Positions 63,636-64,000 of a stretch of 64,000 nt of DNA are shown here, piece after piece. This DNA comes from Acidimicrobiia bacterium (GTDB lineage Bacteria > Actinomycetota > Acidimicrobiia > Spongiisociales > UBA5794), in NCBI GenBank assembly GCA_026985095.1, contig JALSQW010000029.1:124001-188000 (forward strand), read 5' to 3'. Position 1 is the stretch's first letter, and each line of letters begins with the position of its first letter. The notes under the pieces are model-generated. The model was not told where the DNA came from, ran no database searches, and was given only the letters and a program-made list of their open reading frames with translations. The translations under genes were made by a program, and so were the position numbers.

Positions 63636-63641
63636 TACTCT
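63636..63641 (+). promoter_or_regulatory. -10 element of a leaderless promoter for the DivIVA-like gene
   Basis: TACTCT lies 7 bases before the ATG at 63649; no ribosome site is present. Confidence 0.5.
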
Positions 63642-63648
63642 CCGGGGC

Positions 63649-64000
63649 ATGGACGATCTTCGCCCGGAGGACATCCGTGCCGCCGAGTTCCCCGTCGCCC
63701 GGCGGGGGTACGACCGCGACGCCGTGGACCGGTTCCGCCACGAGGTGGCGGCTCGCATCGAGGCGTTGGAGGTCGAGCTGGCGCGGGTCTCCGAGACGCT
63801 GACCCAGCTCGGGTTCGACGAACCGTCGAATCTGGCGGTCGAGCTCGAGACGATCGGCGTGGAGGTGGCGTCGATCCTGGAGGCTGCCCGCTCGGCGGCC
63901 GAGGGGATGCGATCCCGGGCGTCGGCCGACGCCGAGGCGCGGCTGGCCGAGACGTCGGCTCGCATCGAGGATCTGCTGGCCGAGGCCGAGGCGGCGGCCT
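63649..64000 (+). CDS. DivIVA-domain protein (partial)
   Basis: The first 117 residues of a longer protein cut by the window edge. The start has the DivIVA/GpsB pattern: IRAAEFPVARRGYDRDAVDRFRHEV, where RGYDxxxVDxF is the signature for membrane-curvature binding, followed by a coiled coil rich in Ala, Glu and Arg. Such proteins mark the pole or division site in actinobacteria (Wag31, SepIVA). Which one this is cannot be told without the C-terminus. Confidence 0.82.
   Translation, partial: MDDLRPEDIRAAEFPVARRGYDRDAVDRFRHEVAARIEALEVELARVSETLTQLGFDEPSNLAVELETIGVEVASILEAARSAAEGMRSRASADAEARLAETSARIEDLLAEAEAAA

Overview
This is high-GC, densely coded DNA from an actinomycete-like bacterium. A WhiB regulator, an ECF sigma factor with a zinc anti-sigma factor, an F420-type LLM oxidoreductase, SenX3-RegX3, a class E sortase, a DivIVA-like protein and a single-anchor SdhCAB complex all point to Actinomycetota. 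The flagellar genes at the left edge, together with Paa-type and fatty-acid CoA genes, fit a flagellated lineage such as Acidimicrobiia, but that placement is inference. I saw no rRNA, tRNA, CRISPR array, insertion sequence or prophage. No gene-free stretch exceeds about 175 bases.

Layout. 1-5915: end of a flagellar operon (flgE end, flbD) running into a signalling block with a lone receiver, two histidine kinases and a CheA-like hybrid kinase. 5967-14068: pcrA, a peroxiredoxin, a nitronate monooxygenase-like enzyme, an SdpI-like membrane protein, a free-standing B12-binding mutase domain coupled to sucCD, and a LysE-type exporter. 14092-16979 (minus): LLM oxidoreductase, epimerase, ornithine cyclodeaminase family. 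17037-23441: purN, purH, folD, icd, a zincin-like lipoprotein (minus) and mdh. 23497-28848: a membrane protein, hup, an SCP2 protein and sdhCAB. 29015-32739: whiB, a membrane protein with a degenerate nuclease-like tail, tatA, and an ECF sigma / anti-sigma / RseB-like trio. 32756-42545: acyl-CoA dehydrogenase, then a large phosphate locus (two PhoU-type proteins, NptA, PstSCAB) with divergent senX3-regX3. 42588-48069: AhpE, a DUF2342-type protein, HtrA, MoaE, a HEAT protein, a metallo-hydrolase and a cupredoxin lipoprotein. 48132-59315: thiolase, PaaG-like isomerase, PaaN, then an acyl-CoA ligase fused into an operon with a branched-chain-type ABC importer. 59367-64000: PaaI-type thioesterase, two exported proteins, BioY, sortase, a PDZ/S16 protease and the start of a DivIVA-like gene.

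How the parts fit. Central carbon genes dominate: the B12 domain and SucCD feed succinyl-CoA into the TCA cycle beside Icd, Mdh and SdhCAB. The Paa/FadD/ABC region looks like uptake, CoA activation and beta-oxidation of carboxylic or aromatic acids. The phosphate locus is complete and carries a recognisable PHO box between pstS and senX3. A recurring signal is a TANNNT hexamer 6-9 bases before the start codon, which implies many leaderless transcripts. No single clearly new system stands out. The best leads are the CheA-like hybrid signalling block, the duplicated anti-sigma domain with an RseB-like partner, the membrane-anchored degenerate Mrr-like protein, and the palindrome at the whiB start site.
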